Part shown: positions 26,525 through 36,045 of the stretch, in pieces | Layout: the number at the start of each line of letters is the position of its first letter | Numbering within the stretch: the first letter of the stretch is position 1 | Origin: Desulfobacterales bacterium | GTDB lineage: Bacteria; Desulfobacterota; Desulfobacteria; Desulfobacterales; UBA11574 | Reading direction: 5' to 3' | DNA: 64,000 nt | NCBI GenBank assembly: GCA_022340885.1 | Contig: JAJDND010000066.1 | Coordinates: forward strand, 47,354-111,353 | Notes under the pieces: generated by a model | Database searches by the model: none | What the model saw: only the letters and a program-made list of their open reading frames with translations | What the model was told of the DNA's origin: nothing | Made by a program: the position numbers and the translations under genes

Positions 26525-26547
26525 CAAAATAAGGACGGTGATAGCTT

Positions 26548-27078
26548 ATGAAATTAACACCCCTTGATATTCAGCAACAACAGTTTAGAATGAGGTTCAG
26601 AGGTTTTGATGCCCGGGAGGTGGATACATTTCTTGAACACATGGCAGATGCCTTCGAACTGCTGCAGCGTGAAAATAATCGTTTAGGTGAAGAAATCAAA
26701 CGGCTGCAAATGGAGAACCAAGCCTATCGAGAACGCGAAGATAGTTTTAAGCGCGCCATGCTGAATTCTCAGAAAGTATTGGAACAGATGAAACAAAACG
26801 CCCGGAAAGCGGCTGAATTGGTAGTCGCAGAAGCAGAAGTCAAAGCAGAGAAAATCCTCAGTAGAGCGCAAAACAGACTCTCCCAGCTTCATGAAGATAT
26901 TGCGGAACTGAGGCGACAACGATCGCAGATCGAGGTTCAAATCCGTTCCGTCATCGAGGGCCATGCCAAACTTTTGGATATCGGAAAAGAAGAAGCCAGA
27001 ATCATGGAAGAAGAAGACAGCAAACTTAAATTATTTAAACAGTCTGAACCGGCGGTAGATAACTATGGCAAAAATTGA
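26548..27078 (+). CDS. DivIVA domain protein
   Basis: The 176-residue protein opens with the DivIVA N-terminal motif TPLDIQQQQFRMRFRGFDAR and EVDTFLEHMAD, followed by a long heptad-rich coiled coil (about residues 30-150). DivIVA proteins recognise curved membranes at poles and septa and recruit other factors. Its end overlaps the following pilT gene by 14 bp, so polar placement and type IV pilus retraction may be co-expressed. The link to pili is inference from position. Confidence 0.9.
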   Translation: MKLTPLDIQQQQFRMRFRGFDAREVDTFLEHMADAFELLQRENNRLGEEIKRLQMENQAYREREDSFKRAMLNSQKVLEQMKQNARKAAELVVAEAEVKAEKILSRAQNRLSQLHEDIAELRRQRSQIEVQIRSVIEGHAKLLDIGKEEARIMEEEDSKLKLFKQSEPAVDNYGKN

Positions 27079-28147
27079 TGCTTTTTTTAAATTAATGCAT
27101 GAACAGGGCGCTTCGGATCTCCATCTGGTATCCGGGCAACCGCCCGCACTCCGAATCCGGGGTGATATGGAAAGGATAAAATATAAGACACTGGACAATG
27201 ACGAGCTGAAAGCAATGCTATACGAAATCGCACCCGCCAATAAAATAAAGCAATTTGAAGAAACCGGCGACATCGATTTCGGTTACGAAATCCCCGGTGT
27301 TGCCCGGTACCGGTCAAATTTCTTTATGCAGAAAAACGGCTGTGGCGCCGTCTTCAGGCAAATCCCCGAAGAAATCATGACAGCCGAACAATTGGGACTT
27401 CCCGGCGTGATCTCTAAACTGGCTTCGCTTCCCAGAGGCCTGGTCCTGGTCACCGGGCCTACCGGAAGCGGCAAATCAACAACATTGGCCGCCATCGTCG
27501 ATGTTGCCAACAGGAACCGAAAGGACCATATCATCACCATCGAAGACCCCATCGAGTTCGTTCACCAAAGCCGGGGGTGTATTGTCAACCACCGTGAGGT
27601 GGGAATTCATACCAAATCCTTTAGTGCAGCCCTGAGAGGCGCGTTGAGGGAAGACCCGGATATTATTCTGGTGGGAGAAATGAGGGATCTTGAAACCATA
27701 TCCCTGGCCATAGAGGCCGCATCCACCGGACACCTGGTCTTCGGCACCTTGCATACCATGAGCGCACCGAAAACCATTGATCGTATCATCGAGGTTTTTC
27801 CTGCCACCGAGCAGGCCCAGATCCGTTCGACCCTGTCCGACGGCATTCGAGCGGTTATCTCGCAGGTTTTGTTTAAAAGAGTCGATCAAAAAGGGCTCTG
27901 CGTCGCCCTTGAAATCTTAATCGCGACACCCGCGGCCCGAAATCTAATCCGCGAGGGAAAGACCCACCAAATACCTTCCGTCATTCAAACAGGGAAAAAA
28001 TACGGCATGCAGCTATTGGATGACGCGATTATGGCACTTTTTGAAAAAGGGTGGATCGCGGCGGATGACGCCTATCTCAAGTCCAATGACAAAGCGCGAT
28101 TCAGAGCATTTATAAAAAATCCGCCGGCCGATTTTACAGAGGCCTAA
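27065..28147 (+). CDS. pilT: Type IV pilus retraction ATPase (PilT)
   Basis: The 360-residue hexameric ATPase has the PilT N-terminal motif EQGASDLHLVSGQPPALRI, Walker A GPTGSGKST (131-139), the Asp box IITIEDPIEFVH, Walker B IILVGEMRDLETI and the His box GHLVFGTLHTMSA. PilT depolymerises type IV pili for twitching and surface sensing. The protein lies in the cytosol at the base of the pilus. A prepilin peptidase at 48082 fits a pilus system in the genome. Confidence 0.94.
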   Translation: MAKIDAFFKLMHEQGASDLHLVSGQPPALRIRGDMERIKYKTLDNDELKAMLYEIAPANKIKQFEETGDIDFGYEIPGVARYRSNFFMQKNGCGAVFRQIPEEIMTAEQLGLPGVISKLASLPRGLVLVTGPTGSGKSTTLAAIVDVANRNRKDHIITIEDPIEFVHQSRGCIVNHREVGIHTKSFSAALRGALREDPDIILVGEMRDLETISLAIEAASTGHLVFGTLHTMSAPKTIDRIIEVFPATEQAQIRSTLSDGIRAVISQVLFKRVDQKGLCVALEILIATPAARNLIREGKTHQIPSVIQTGKKYGMQLLDDAIMALFEKGWIAADDAYLKSNDKARFRAFIKNPPADFTEA

Positions 28148-28167
28148 CCAATTAAAGAGGGAGTATT

Positions 28168-29337
28168 TTGAAAAAACAGGAAATTGACCATCTTTTAGCG
28201 AAAATGCTGGATGCCTATGACAATGTTTCCGATCTGAATATCACCGTGGGGAAACCGTTTCAGGTCGAAACTGCGGGCGATCTGGCCGTTGTAGATCTTC
28301 AGCCGTCATTTAAAGAAATCACGCCGTTTCAATCCGAGATCTTTGCGCTGAACCTGATCAACCAGAGCCGAAGATTGACCGAAACGCTTCTGCTTGAAGG
28401 ATCCTGCGATTCATCCTATGAGCTTCCCGGAAAAGCCCGATTCAGGGTCAATATTTTTTCCCAGCGGGGTAATTATTCCATTGTTTTAAGAAGACTTTCC
28501 CCCAAAATACCGACCTGTCAGGAATTGGGGCTTCCGGCCGCCTTTTTAGAAATGGCCAAAGAAAAAAATGGCTTTATCCTGGTTACAGGCGCCACCGGCA
28601 GTGGAAAATCAACCTCGCTGGCGGCCATTCTCAATGAGATAAATGATGAAAGATCGGTTCATATCGTGACCCTTGAAGATCCTGTGGAGTATGATCATCC
28701 CCACAAAAAAGCCACGTTTAACCAGCGGGAGATGGGCGAAGATTTCAACATGTTTTCCACCGGACTTAGAGCAGCCCTTCGACAAGCGCCCAAGGTCATC
28801 CTGGTGGGGGAGATGCGCGACAGGGAGACTTTGGAAATCGGTTTGAGCGCAGCGGAAACCGGCCATCTGGTTCTAAGCACCTTGCACACCCTGGATGCCG
28901 GGCAAACCATCAACCGAATCCTCGGTATGTTCTCTTCTGAAGAAGAAAATCAAATACGTACGCGCATCGCCGACTCGATCCGATGGATCGTCTGCCAACG
29001 GCTGCTTCCTAAGGTCGGCGGCGGACGGGTCGCTGCTTTTGAAATTTTACGAACCAACCTTCGCGTTAAAGATTCCATCCTGCACGGAGAATCGGAAGGT
29101 AAAACATTTTATGATATCGTTCAGGCCGGAAAAGCATTCGGCATGGTTACATTCGACGATTATATCCTGAAATTATACGAAAAAGGACTCATTACCCAGG
29201 AAACGGCAATGGCCTATGCGTCACGAAAGGATATCTTGGGCCGTGGGATAGATACGCTTAAAAGTATCCGGGGGGAAGCCACCACGGATATCCACGACTT
29301 GAAAGTCGACCATGATTACAACAAGTCCTTGCAATAG
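28168..29337 (+). CDS. Second PilT/PilU-like pilus ATPase
   Basis: The 389-residue protein is a divergent paralogue of its neighbour. It retains Walker A GATGSGKST, the Asp box IVTLEDPVEYDHP, Walker B VILVGEMRDRETL and the His box GHLVLSTLHTLDA. The N-terminal motif is altered: the SDLHL string of PilT is replaced by SDLNITVGKPFQV. Such tandem pairs usually combine PilT with an accessory PilU-like motor. It starts 20 bp after pilT with AGAGGGAG upstream. Confidence 0.88.
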   Translation: MKKQEIDHLLAKMLDAYDNVSDLNITVGKPFQVETAGDLAVVDLQPSFKEITPFQSEIFALNLINQSRRLTETLLLEGSCDSSYELPGKARFRVNIFSQRGNYSIVLRRLSPKIPTCQELGLPAAFLEMAKEKNGFILVTGATGSGKSTSLAAILNEINDERSVHIVTLEDPVEYDHPHKKATFNQREMGEDFNMFSTGLRAALRQAPKVILVGEMRDRETLEIGLSAAETGHLVLSTLHTLDAGQTINRILGMFSSEEENQIRTRIADSIRWIVCQRLLPKVGGGRVAAFEILRTNLRVKDSILHGESEGKTFYDIVQAGKAFGMVTFDDYILKLYEKGLITQETAMAYASRKDILGRGIDTLKSIRGEATTDIHDLKVDHDYNKSLQ

Positions 29338-29421
29338 CAGCCGATTTTAAAGCTTTGACGGAGTTCTGGTCATTTTCCGATAATATCTAAATATTAAAGA
29401 ATTTCCGAGACGGTTAAATCA

Positions 29422-30120
29422 ATGAATATTTCATGTAAAAACTGCCAAAGCAAATTTAAAATTCCCGATGAAAAAGTTCCCAAAGAGCAAACGTTTTCGC
29501 TGTCGTGCCCGGAGTGCAGCGAAAAAGTTATCATTGACACCCGCGCCGGCTCCCAATCCGCACCCAATGGATCTTCCCGTTCAACGGAAACGAGCCCACC
29601 GAACCTTAAAAAAGAAAAAACGCTTATCGAAGAAGTCGACGCCAACACCTACGATGCTTCGGATAAGCCCTTTGATTTTGTGGAAGAGGGGGTAGAAACA
29701 GCCCTTTTATGCGAGTCCGACGCCACAGTGAAAACAAAGATTAAAACCGCATTGCACAATATGAACTATCATATCACGGCACCCGAACTGCCGAAGGATG
29801 CATTGAAGCAAATGCGATTCCATGTCTTTGACATGGTGGTACTCAATGAACGATTCGGAGAGCAAGATCCGGAAATGAACAGTGTCCTTAAGTATATGGA
29901 TCGTCTCAATATGTCCATACGGCGAAACATTTTCGTTACCTTCATCACGGATCGTTTCCGCACCATGGATAACATGGCGGCTTTCAACAAAAGCGTCAAC
30001 CTGATCGTCAATTTAAAAAATATCGATGAAATAGAAAAGATCCTAAGACGCGGAATCGCCGATTATGAAGCCTTCTATCGTGTTTATAAACGAGCCCTTA
30101 TCAAAACCGGCAGGGTTTGA
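29422..30120 (+). CDS. Zinc-finger (MJ0042-type) protein with receiver-like domain
   Basis: The 232-residue protein begins with a CXXC...CXXC zinc ribbon (ISCKNCQSKFKIPDE and SLSCPECSEKV) of the MJ0042 type. A low-complexity linker follows, then from about residue 90 a domain with receiver-like pattern: ALLCESDATVK, a helix, then FDMVVLNERFGEQ, where the phospho-acceptor aspartate seems to be asparagine. No obvious conserved lysine could be placed. A phosphorylation-independent pseudo-receiver is my best reading. It directly follows two pilus motor genes, so pilus control or polar assembly is possible. Confidence 0.65.
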   Translation: MNISCKNCQSKFKIPDEKVPKEQTFSLSCPECSEKVIIDTRAGSQSAPNGSSRSTETSPPNLKKEKTLIEEVDANTYDASDKPFDFVEEGVETALLCESDATVKTKIKTALHNMNYHITAPELPKDALKQMRFHVFDMVVLNERFGEQDPEMNSVLKYMDRLNMSIRRNIFVTFITDRFRTMDNMAAFNKSVNLIVNLKNIDEIEKILRRGIADYEAFYRVYKRALIKTGRV

Positions 30121-30150
30121 TTTTTGCTCATTCAGGGTGAAACCAAATCC

Positions 30151-30297
30151 ATGAAATACACCTGTTCTGACTACCGAATCGAAATGATTCTCGTGAGCCT
30201 CAGACAGCGCCTACGACAAGAGGATCTCGACGAATCAAAGCGAAAAGAAATTCTGACACAAATCGAAAAACTCGAAGCAACCATGGAACTCGATTAA
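30151..30297 (+). CDS. Small helical protein, 48 residues
   Basis: This short open frame encodes a charged, probably two-helix protein starting MKYTCSDYRIEMILVSLRQR and ending EKLEATMELD. AGGGTGA lies about 11 nt before the ATG, and the frame starts 30 bp after the previous gene in the same direction. Composition and heptad-like spacing look genuinely coding. I cannot assign a function. It is followed by a long-hairpin element that separates it from convergent coaX. Confidence 0.6.
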   Translation: MKYTCSDYRIEMILVSLRQRLRQEDLDESKRKEILTQIEKLEATMELD

Positions 30298-30322
30298 TTT
30301 CCACCCTTCACCATTTTATATA

Positions 30323-30468
30323 TATAAGCCGTCTCAAAATTAGGATTTTCGTTCGAGATCAAGGCGATGCCGAGGATCAACCCGCAGGCATACTCCAGTA
30401 TGTCGAGGACTTGAGCCGAGGGCTCAACGCAGATATCGGCCGAAAAGACTTTTTTGAGATGCCTTCTA
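30323..30468. repeat. LH145 element between convergent genes (copy near coaX)
   Basis: The 146-bp element has imperfect terminal inverted repeats: TATAAGCCGTCTCAAAA at the left, and TAGAAGGCATCTCAAAAAA read inward from the right. Inside, ATTTTCGTTCGAGATCAAGG pairs with ATATCGGCCGAAAAG, and the centre GGCATACTCCAGTATGTCGA forms a hairpin. The right-hand terminal TAG is exactly the stop codon of coaX. Its place between convergent genes suits a role as a two-way terminator. Confidence 0.85.
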
Positions 30469-31230
30469 CATGCTGTTGCTGATAATCCGCAACCCCTCAA
30501 GCGTTAAATTCGGTTCTACCACTTCTATGGTCTCCGACACCTGGCATATAAGATCCGCCAAACCGCCGGTTGCAATGATTTTGGGATGCGTCCCCATTTC
30601 ATTATTCATGCGTTTGACCATCCCGTCCACAAGGCCGGCATATCCGAAAATAATTCCCGCTTTGATACTGCTTGCGGTATCTTTGCCGATCACACTTTTG
30701 GGAGGGATAAAGATCTCGACTCTCGGTAGTTTCGATGCTTTGATAAACAGCGCTTCGGAAGCAATCATAATACCGGGGCTGATCGCACCGCCCAGATATT
30801 CGCCTTTTTCGGAAATCGCATCGAATGTCGTTGCCGTTCCAAAATCGATGACAATCAGGCTGGTTCGGTATTTGTGAAATGCCGCCACCGCATTAACGAC
30901 TCGGTCCGCCCCGACTTCCGACGGATTTTTGTATCGAATGGGAAGTTTTGGGGAAGATGCGGCGTCCACCCATAGCGGTGCATGCCCCAGATATTTTCGA
31001 CAAAATGAATCGAGAATCGTCACCATTGGCGGAACAACACAGGATATAATGGTCTTTGTTATATTTTTTGATGCAACATTACCTTCATGAAAAAGATTCT
31101 TGGCAAGGATGTTAAACTCATCTTCCGTCGTTCGCCGTTCAGTTCGTATCCGCCAGTTTTGAACGAGAGCCTTGCCATCGTAAACGCCGATAACGGTATT
31201 TGTATTACCCACATCAATAACAAGAAGCAT
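30466..31230 (-). CDS. coaX: Type III pantothenate kinase
   Basis: The 254-residue enzyme phosphorylates pantothenate, the first step of coenzyme A synthesis. It starts with the ASKHA phosphate loop LLVIDVGNTNTVIGVYDG, then shows PSEVGADRVVNAVAAF, VIDFGTATTFDAI and EYLGGAISPGI, all diagnostic for CoaX. The stop codon TAG is the first triplet of a long-hairpin element (30323-30468). It follows a small membrane protein and folP in the same direction. Confidence 0.95.
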   Translation of the reverse strand: MLLVIDVGNTNTVIGVYDGKALVQNWRIRTERRTTEDEFNILAKNLFHEGNVASKNITKTIISCVVPPMVTILDSFCRKYLGHAPLWVDAASSPKLPIRYKNPSEVGADRVVNAVAAFHKYRTSLIVIDFGTATTFDAISEKGEYLGGAISPGIMIASEALFIKASKLPRVEIFIPPKSVIGKDTASSIKAGIIFGYAGLVDGMVKRMNNEMGTHPKIIATGGLADLICQVSETIEVVEPNLTLEGLRIISNSM

Positions 31231-31245
31231 ATGACGACATCCTTT

Positions 31246-31413
31246 TTAAAGTTTGGTTATTTCTTTGGCGGCAGTTATGGTAAGAAATATGTCGGCTTCC
31301 TGGATAAATACATAAGTAATGAGCAAAGAACCACCGATTCCAACCAGTGCAAGCAACATCACCCCTATCAGATATCGATTTTTTAAAATAAAACAACGGC
31401 TGGGGATGGTCAT
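31246..31413 (-). CDS. Small single-span membrane protein, 55 residues
   Basis: This short frame encodes a basic N-terminus, one strongly hydrophobic helix (YLIGVMLLALVGIGGSLLIT) and a short tail ending AAKEITKL. Its stop codon lies 15 bp before the coaX start, overlapping the coaX ribosome-binding region, which suggests translational coupling. No strong ribosome-binding site precedes its ATG, and a GTG just before is an alternative start. Function unknown. The assignment rests on position and coherent hydrophobicity only. Confidence 0.45.
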   Translation of the reverse strand: MTIPSRCFILKNRYLIGVMLLALVGIGGSLLITYVFIQEADIFLTITAAKEITKL

Positions 31414-31495
31414 CACAAATTATTAACGGTGATCATTCATTGCAAGTTCGACTCAATCCCTGACAGATCATTTCTTTTGAAGATCCGCTTGAAAA

Positions 31496-32365
31496 TTACT
31501 GTCCATTTCTTATGGCATCGATTATTTTTACAGTAATTCGTGTACTGGCAACGTCATGAATCCGAACGATATGAGCACCGTTCAAAACAGCCGCGGCCAC
31601 CGAAGCCTGGGTGCCGGTTTCTACGATCCTCGATTGGGGATGGACATCTTTTTGGGTCTCATCTTTAAGGAGATCTCGAATAAACGCCTTTCTTGAGGTT
31701 CCGATAAGAATGGGAACATTGAGCGTTTTGAATTCATGTAAGTTTTTGATCAATGACAGATTGTGATCGAATGTTTTTCCAAAACCGATCCCCGGATCGA
31801 TAATTATTTTTGATTTTGAGATTCCTTTTTGTTCGGCAAGATCTATCTCATTTTCAAAAAATGCTTTGATCTGGCCGACAAGGTCGTCATATTTAGGTTC
31901 AACCTGCATGGTTTTCGGATTTCCGAGCATATGCATCAAAATTACAGGGACCCCATAATCCGCCGCAACGTCCGCCATCTTTGGATCGAAACGCAACGAC
32001 GATATATCGTTGATCATTGAAGCGCCCGCTTTAATGGCGTGTTCTGCAACGTCAGCTTTGGTGGTGTCGATGGAAATGGGAATCGAAATTCGTTTTGAGA
32101 GCCTTTCAATGACGGGAACAACTCTTTGAATTTCTTCTTCTACAGAAATCGCATCCGAAAACGGCCGAGTCGATTCTCCACCGATATCAAGGACGTCTGC
32201 ACCGTCCTTGAATAGTCTATATCCCTGGGTAACCGCATCATCAAGCGTAAAAAATTCCCCTCCGTCTGAAAATGAATCGGGGGTTACGTTCAACACGCCC
32301 ATGATACAGGTTCGCCGGCCAAGATCCAGACGGTGATTGCCCCATGCAAGATTGAAATTTTTCAT
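31496..32365 (-). CDS. folP: Dihydropteroate synthase
   Basis: The 289-residue TIM-barrel enzyme condenses the pterin diphosphate with 4-aminobenzoate in folate synthesis. It has the first signature MGVLNVTPDSFSDGGEF, the second DVLDIGGESTRPFSD, DTTKADVAEHAIKAGASMIN, VILMHMLGNPKTMQ, IIDPGIGFGKTFDHNL and late GTSRKAFI. All expected pterin and phosphate ligands are visible. It follows ftsH by 18 bp, a very common arrangement. Confidence 0.96.
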   Translation of the reverse strand: MKNFNLAWGNHRLDLGRRTCIMGVLNVTPDSFSDGGEFFTLDDAVTQGYRLFKDGADVLDIGGESTRPFSDAISVEEEIQRVVPVIERLSKRISIPISIDTTKADVAEHAIKAGASMINDISSLRFDPKMADVAADYGVPVILMHMLGNPKTMQVEPKYDDLVGQIKAFFENEIDLAEQKGISKSKIIIDPGIGFGKTFDHNLSLIKNLHEFKTLNVPILIGTSRKAFIRDLLKDETQKDVHPQSRIVETGTQASVAAAVLNGAHIVRIHDVASTRITVKIIDAIRNGQ

Positions 32366-32383
32366 GTTTATAAAAGATGACGC

Positions 32384-34297
32384 TTACGACGAAGATACAT
32401 CCTGCGCATTTTCGGGTGCTGCTTGGGCTTCTATCTGTTCTTCGACGCTCTTTTCCGGGCCTTGGTCAATCGCTTCTTCTTTCATCTCCTTTGTTGGAAA
32501 CTCGAATCCCGGTCTCATGGAGAGGATAAGATCATCCAGCTCTTTTCCCAAAACGGTTTCTTTTTCGAGGAGACGATCCGCCAGCGCGTGAAGAATATCT
32601 AAATTCTCCTTTAAAATTTTCGCCGCGCGATCATAGGCTGTCGAAATCAGCCTATCGATTTCAGCATCAATTTTTCTTGCGGTTTCTTCGGAATAATCCC
32701 GGTGCTGGGCAATCTCCCGCCCGAGAAAAATGTGGTCTTCTTCCTTGGCATAGGACATGGGACCGAGTTCACTGCTCATCCCCCAACTCCGTATCATTTT
32801 TTGTGCAATATCGGTTGCCTGCTTGATATCATTTGCAGCACCTGTGCTGATGCGGTTAAAAACGATTTCCTCGGCCACGCGCCCGCCGAAAGCAACGGAC
32901 AATTCGCTTTCAAGCTGATCTTTATATTTAAAATCTCTTTCTTCGGGTAAAAACCAGGTAACACCGGCAGCACGTCCTCTGGGAATGATCGTGATTTTAT
33001 TCACCGCATCGGTGCCTGGCAAAAACCGAGCAACAAGGGCGTGGCCGCCTTCATGATAGGCCGTTGTCTTTCGGTCTTCTTCCTTGATGACTTTGGATTT
33101 GCGCTCCAGCCCCATGTAAACTTTATCTTTGGCATCCTCGAGGTCGACCATATCGACCTTTTCTTTATTTCTTTTTGCAGCCAAGAGCGCGCCTTCATTA
33201 ACAAGATTCTCTAGATCAGCCCCTGAAAATCCGGGAGTTCCCTTAGCCAATGACACAACGTTAACATCAGGTGAAATCGGCGTTTTTTTCATATGAACTT
33301 TCAGAATTTTTTCCCGGCCGATAATATCCGGCAGCGGGACAACCACCTGGCGATCAAATCGGCCCGGACGCAAAAGGGCCGGGTCCAGAACATCAGGACG
33401 GTTTGTAGCGGAAATGAGAATGACGCCCTCGTTGGATTCAAACCCGTCCATTTCCACCAGGAGCTGATTCAAGGTCTGCTCTCTTTCATCATGTCCGCCG
33501 CCGAGCCCGGCTCCCCGATGACGTCCCACGGCATCGATCTCATCGATAAAAATGATGCACGGCGCATTTTTTTTGCCCTGAACAAACAGGTCTCTCACCC
33601 GAGACGCCCCCACGCCGACGAACATTTCTACGAAATCGGAACCGCTGATATGAAAGAAGGGAACATCCGCTTCACCGGCAATGGCGCGTGCAAGCAGGGT
33701 TTTCCCGGTGCCGGGCGACCCCATGAGAAGCACCCCTTTGGGAATTCTTCCACCGAGGCGGGTGAATTTTTTGGGCTCTTTTAAAAATTCGATAATCTCT
33801 CCGAGTTCTTCCTTGGCCTCATCGATACCGGCAACATCTTCGAAGGTCACTTTTTTCAATTGATCGGATTGCAGCCGGGCCCGGCTCTTTCCGAAGGACA
33901 TGGCTTTTCCGCCGCCGGCCTGCATTTGGCGCATGAAAAATATCCAGACGCCGATCAGGATGATCATCGGAAACCATGAGACAAGGACGGACATATACCA
34001 TGGTGATTCACTTTCGGGTTTTGCTTTTATGGTCACGTTCTTGGCACGAAGGGTTTTTATCAGATCGGGGTCATGGGGCGTATATAGCTTAAAATGAGTT
34101 TTATTGGTATCCGTAACAAAGAGCTCCTGACCCTGTATTACGACATCCGCAACACGCCCGCTCTCCACCATGTTCAGAAATTCCGTATAGCTGATGTTTG
34201 TCTCAGCCATATGCTGTTGATTAAACAGGTTGTAGAGCATGATCATCATCAGCGTGATGACAATCCAAAGTGCCAAATTTTTGTAGAAAGGATTCAA
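32384..34297 (-). CDS. ftsH: ATP-dependent zinc metalloprotease FtsH
   Basis: The 637-residue membrane protease has two N-terminal membrane helices (about residues 7-25 and 105-125) around a small periplasmic domain. The AAA+ domain shows Walker [17 protein letters not shown], Walker [13 protein letters not shown] and the pore motif [14 protein letters not shown]. The protease has the zinc motif HEGGH. It degrades misfolded and short-lived membrane and cytosolic proteins. It lies between tilS and folP. Confidence 0.97.
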   Translation of the reverse strand: MNPFYKNLALWIVITLMMIMLYNLFNQQHMAETNISYTEFLNMVESGRVADVVIQGQELFVTDTNKTHFKLYTPHDPDLIKTLRAKNVTIKAKPESESPWYMSVLVSWFPMIILIGVWIFFMRQMQAGGGKAMSFGKSRARLQSDQLKKVTFEDVAGIDEAKEELGEIIEFLKEPKKFTRLGGRIPKGVLLMGSPGTGKTLLARAIAGEADVPFFHISGSDFVEMFVGVGASRVRDLFVQGKKNAPCIIFIDEIDAVGRHRGAGLGGGHDEREQTLNQLLVEMDGFESNEGVILISATNRPDVLDPALLRPGRFDRQVVVPLPDIIGREKILKVHMKKTPISPDVNVVSLAKGTPGFSGADLENLVNEGALLAAKRNKEKVDMVDLEDAKDKVYMGLERKSKVIKEEDRKTTAYHEGGHALVARFLPGTDAVNKITIIPRGRAAGVTWFLPEERDFKYKDQLESELSVAFGGRVAEEIVFNRISTGAANDIKQATDIAQKMIRSWGMSSELGPMSYAKEEDHIFLGREIAQHRDYSEETARKIDAEIDRLISTAYDRAAKILKENLDILHALADRLLEKETVLGKELDDLILSMRPGFEFPTKEMKEEAIDQGPEKSVEEQIEAQAAPENAQDVSSS

Positions 34298-34356
34298 CGG
34301 CCTTAACCCCCTTTAAACACCATTAATGATGCATTAATATTAATCATCGTTGATGA

Positions 34357-35805
34357 TTAGGCAAGCAAAAGTTCCACTTTCAGGACATTTTTAGTTGCCG
34401 GCGTCACTTTGACGGATTCATCGATCCGATGACCCACGACCCAAATTATTTTCCCGCAGCTCAGCAGAATCGGGCATTTCAAGCGTTCTTTTCGCGGCAC
34501 TTTTTTGTCGATAAAAAATTTTTTCAACTTTTGAGTGCCTTTCACCCCCAGCGGTCTAAAAGCGTCCCCAGGCCGGAAGTTCCTCAAGACCAGCGGAAGA
34601 TTTAACGCATCCTTATCAAAAAAATTGGCATATTGTCCAGTACAACGATAATCGGGCGTATTTTCGATGCCCATCTCGGAAAATCGGATATGCGCTTTGA
34701 TTTCTTTGATAAAAACAGGTTCGAATGTCTCGATTTGATATTCAAAAGAAAATGCACCCCGGCCCTCGCTATCTCGATGATCATCCGTCGCAAGCCGCTG
34801 AGCTCTAAAAATATGCACTGTATCCTGGTCTCTTTGGATTCTGATGCCCGCAGGAAGGTCTATTTTTCCAAAGGACGATTTTTTCACTAAAAGGTCGATG
34901 GCGGAATCGATGTTGGCAAACCCAATGCGCCTCAGGTCTCCTTTTGCTTTTGAGAGCGCCAACCTTACGATGCGCCGTTGCAATGCTTTGTGATAACGGT
35001 TTAGCACCGGAACAGACAGCTCGATCTGACTTTGTCGAATGCGTAATACGGCTTTTTCAAAAAACGGCTGAACCAAGTCTTCGATCCATTCTTCTTCGGA
35101 TCTTACAATTGATGAAAGCCGGTTTAACATTTCGGAAATATTCGGATTGTATGCTGTCTTCAACATCGGAATCAAATCGTGACGCACCCTGTTTCTTAGA
35201 TGTCTTGTGTCCGCATTGGTTCGGTCGAATACGCATTTCAACCCGTTTTGGACTAAAAAATCAATGATATCGGACCTTTTTATTCTTATCATCGGCCGAA
35301 TGATCTTCTCGCCTCTTTTCGGAGGGATGCCCGATAACCCCAGCGTTCCGGTGCCCCGAAGCAGATTCATCAGCACAAGCTCTGCATTGTCATCGGCATG
35401 ATGTCCTAAGGCAATTTTATCGTATTGATAGGTATTTGCAATCTGTTCCAAAAATTCATAGCGAACGCGCCGGGCGGCTTCTTCCAAAGAAAGTTTGTGT
35501 TCCCGCTGATATCGGCGAACATTTCGTTTTTGTACATAGCAGGGCAAGTCGAAAGTTGCAGCGACGGATTCGACAAACTCGGCGTCTTTGTCGGAATCGT
35601 TTTGCCGAAGACAGTGATTCAAATGCGCAACACCCAGTATTAGGGATAAATGAGGGGCGAGTTTAAAGAGAATGTTAAGAAGTGCTACCGAGTCAGGCCC
35701 TCCGGATACACCGATAATCACCGAATCTTTGGGTTTCAGCATCCCATGGGCATAAATTGTTTTTTCTACGGTTTTTAACAACCTGTTATTCAAATGTTTT
35801 CTCAA
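34357..35805 (-). CDS. tilS: tRNA(Ile)-lysidine synthetase
   Basis: The 482-residue enzyme modifies the wobble cytidine of the AUA-reading isoleucine tRNA to lysidine. The PP-loop ATP pyrophosphatase motif SGGPDS is at about residues 34-39, with GVAHLNHCLR, ALGHHADDNAELVLMNLLRG and the catalytic region IIRPMI following. C-terminal substrate-binding domains end with FRPGDAFRPLGVKGTQKLKK, typical of TilS. It is the first gene of the tilS-ftsH-folP-coaX run. Confidence 0.95.
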   Translation of the reverse strand: MRKHLNNRLLKTVEKTIYAHGMLKPKDSVIIGVSGGPDSVALLNILFKLAPHLSLILGVAHLNHCLRQNDSDKDAEFVESVAATFDLPCYVQKRNVRRYQREHKLSLEEAARRVRYEFLEQIANTYQYDKIALGHHADDNAELVLMNLLRGTGTLGLSGIPPKRGEKIIRPMIRIKRSDIIDFLVQNGLKCVFDRTNADTRHLRNRVRHDLIPMLKTAYNPNISEMLNRLSSIVRSEEEWIEDLVQPFFEKAVLRIRQSQIELSVPVLNRYHKALQRRIVRLALSKAKGDLRRIGFANIDSAIDLLVKKSSFGKIDLPAGIRIQRDQDTVHIFRAQRLATDDHRDSEGRGAFSFEYQIETFEPVFIKEIKAHIRFSEMGIENTPDYRCTGQYANFFDKDALNLPLVLRNFRPGDAFRPLGVKGTQKLKKFFIDKKVPRKERLKCPILLSCGKIIWVVGHRIDESVKVTPATKNVLKVELLLA

Positions 35806-36045
35806 TACCGTTATGGATAAAATCCAGCAAATCTGCGGCCTGTGTTATATCCGCATATAAACTAGAAGCAATTATTACATGAATTATCATAAGGTTGCAT
35901 ACCATATCCGTCTTTTAAATTATGATATAGAGACCCATTATTGTCAATAAAAAACACTTGTTCGCATACCCTATGGCGGCATCCACGAAAGCGCGCTCAT
36001 TCTTTTTTACCTTGAAAAAATTTTCTATCAATTATATTGAATATA

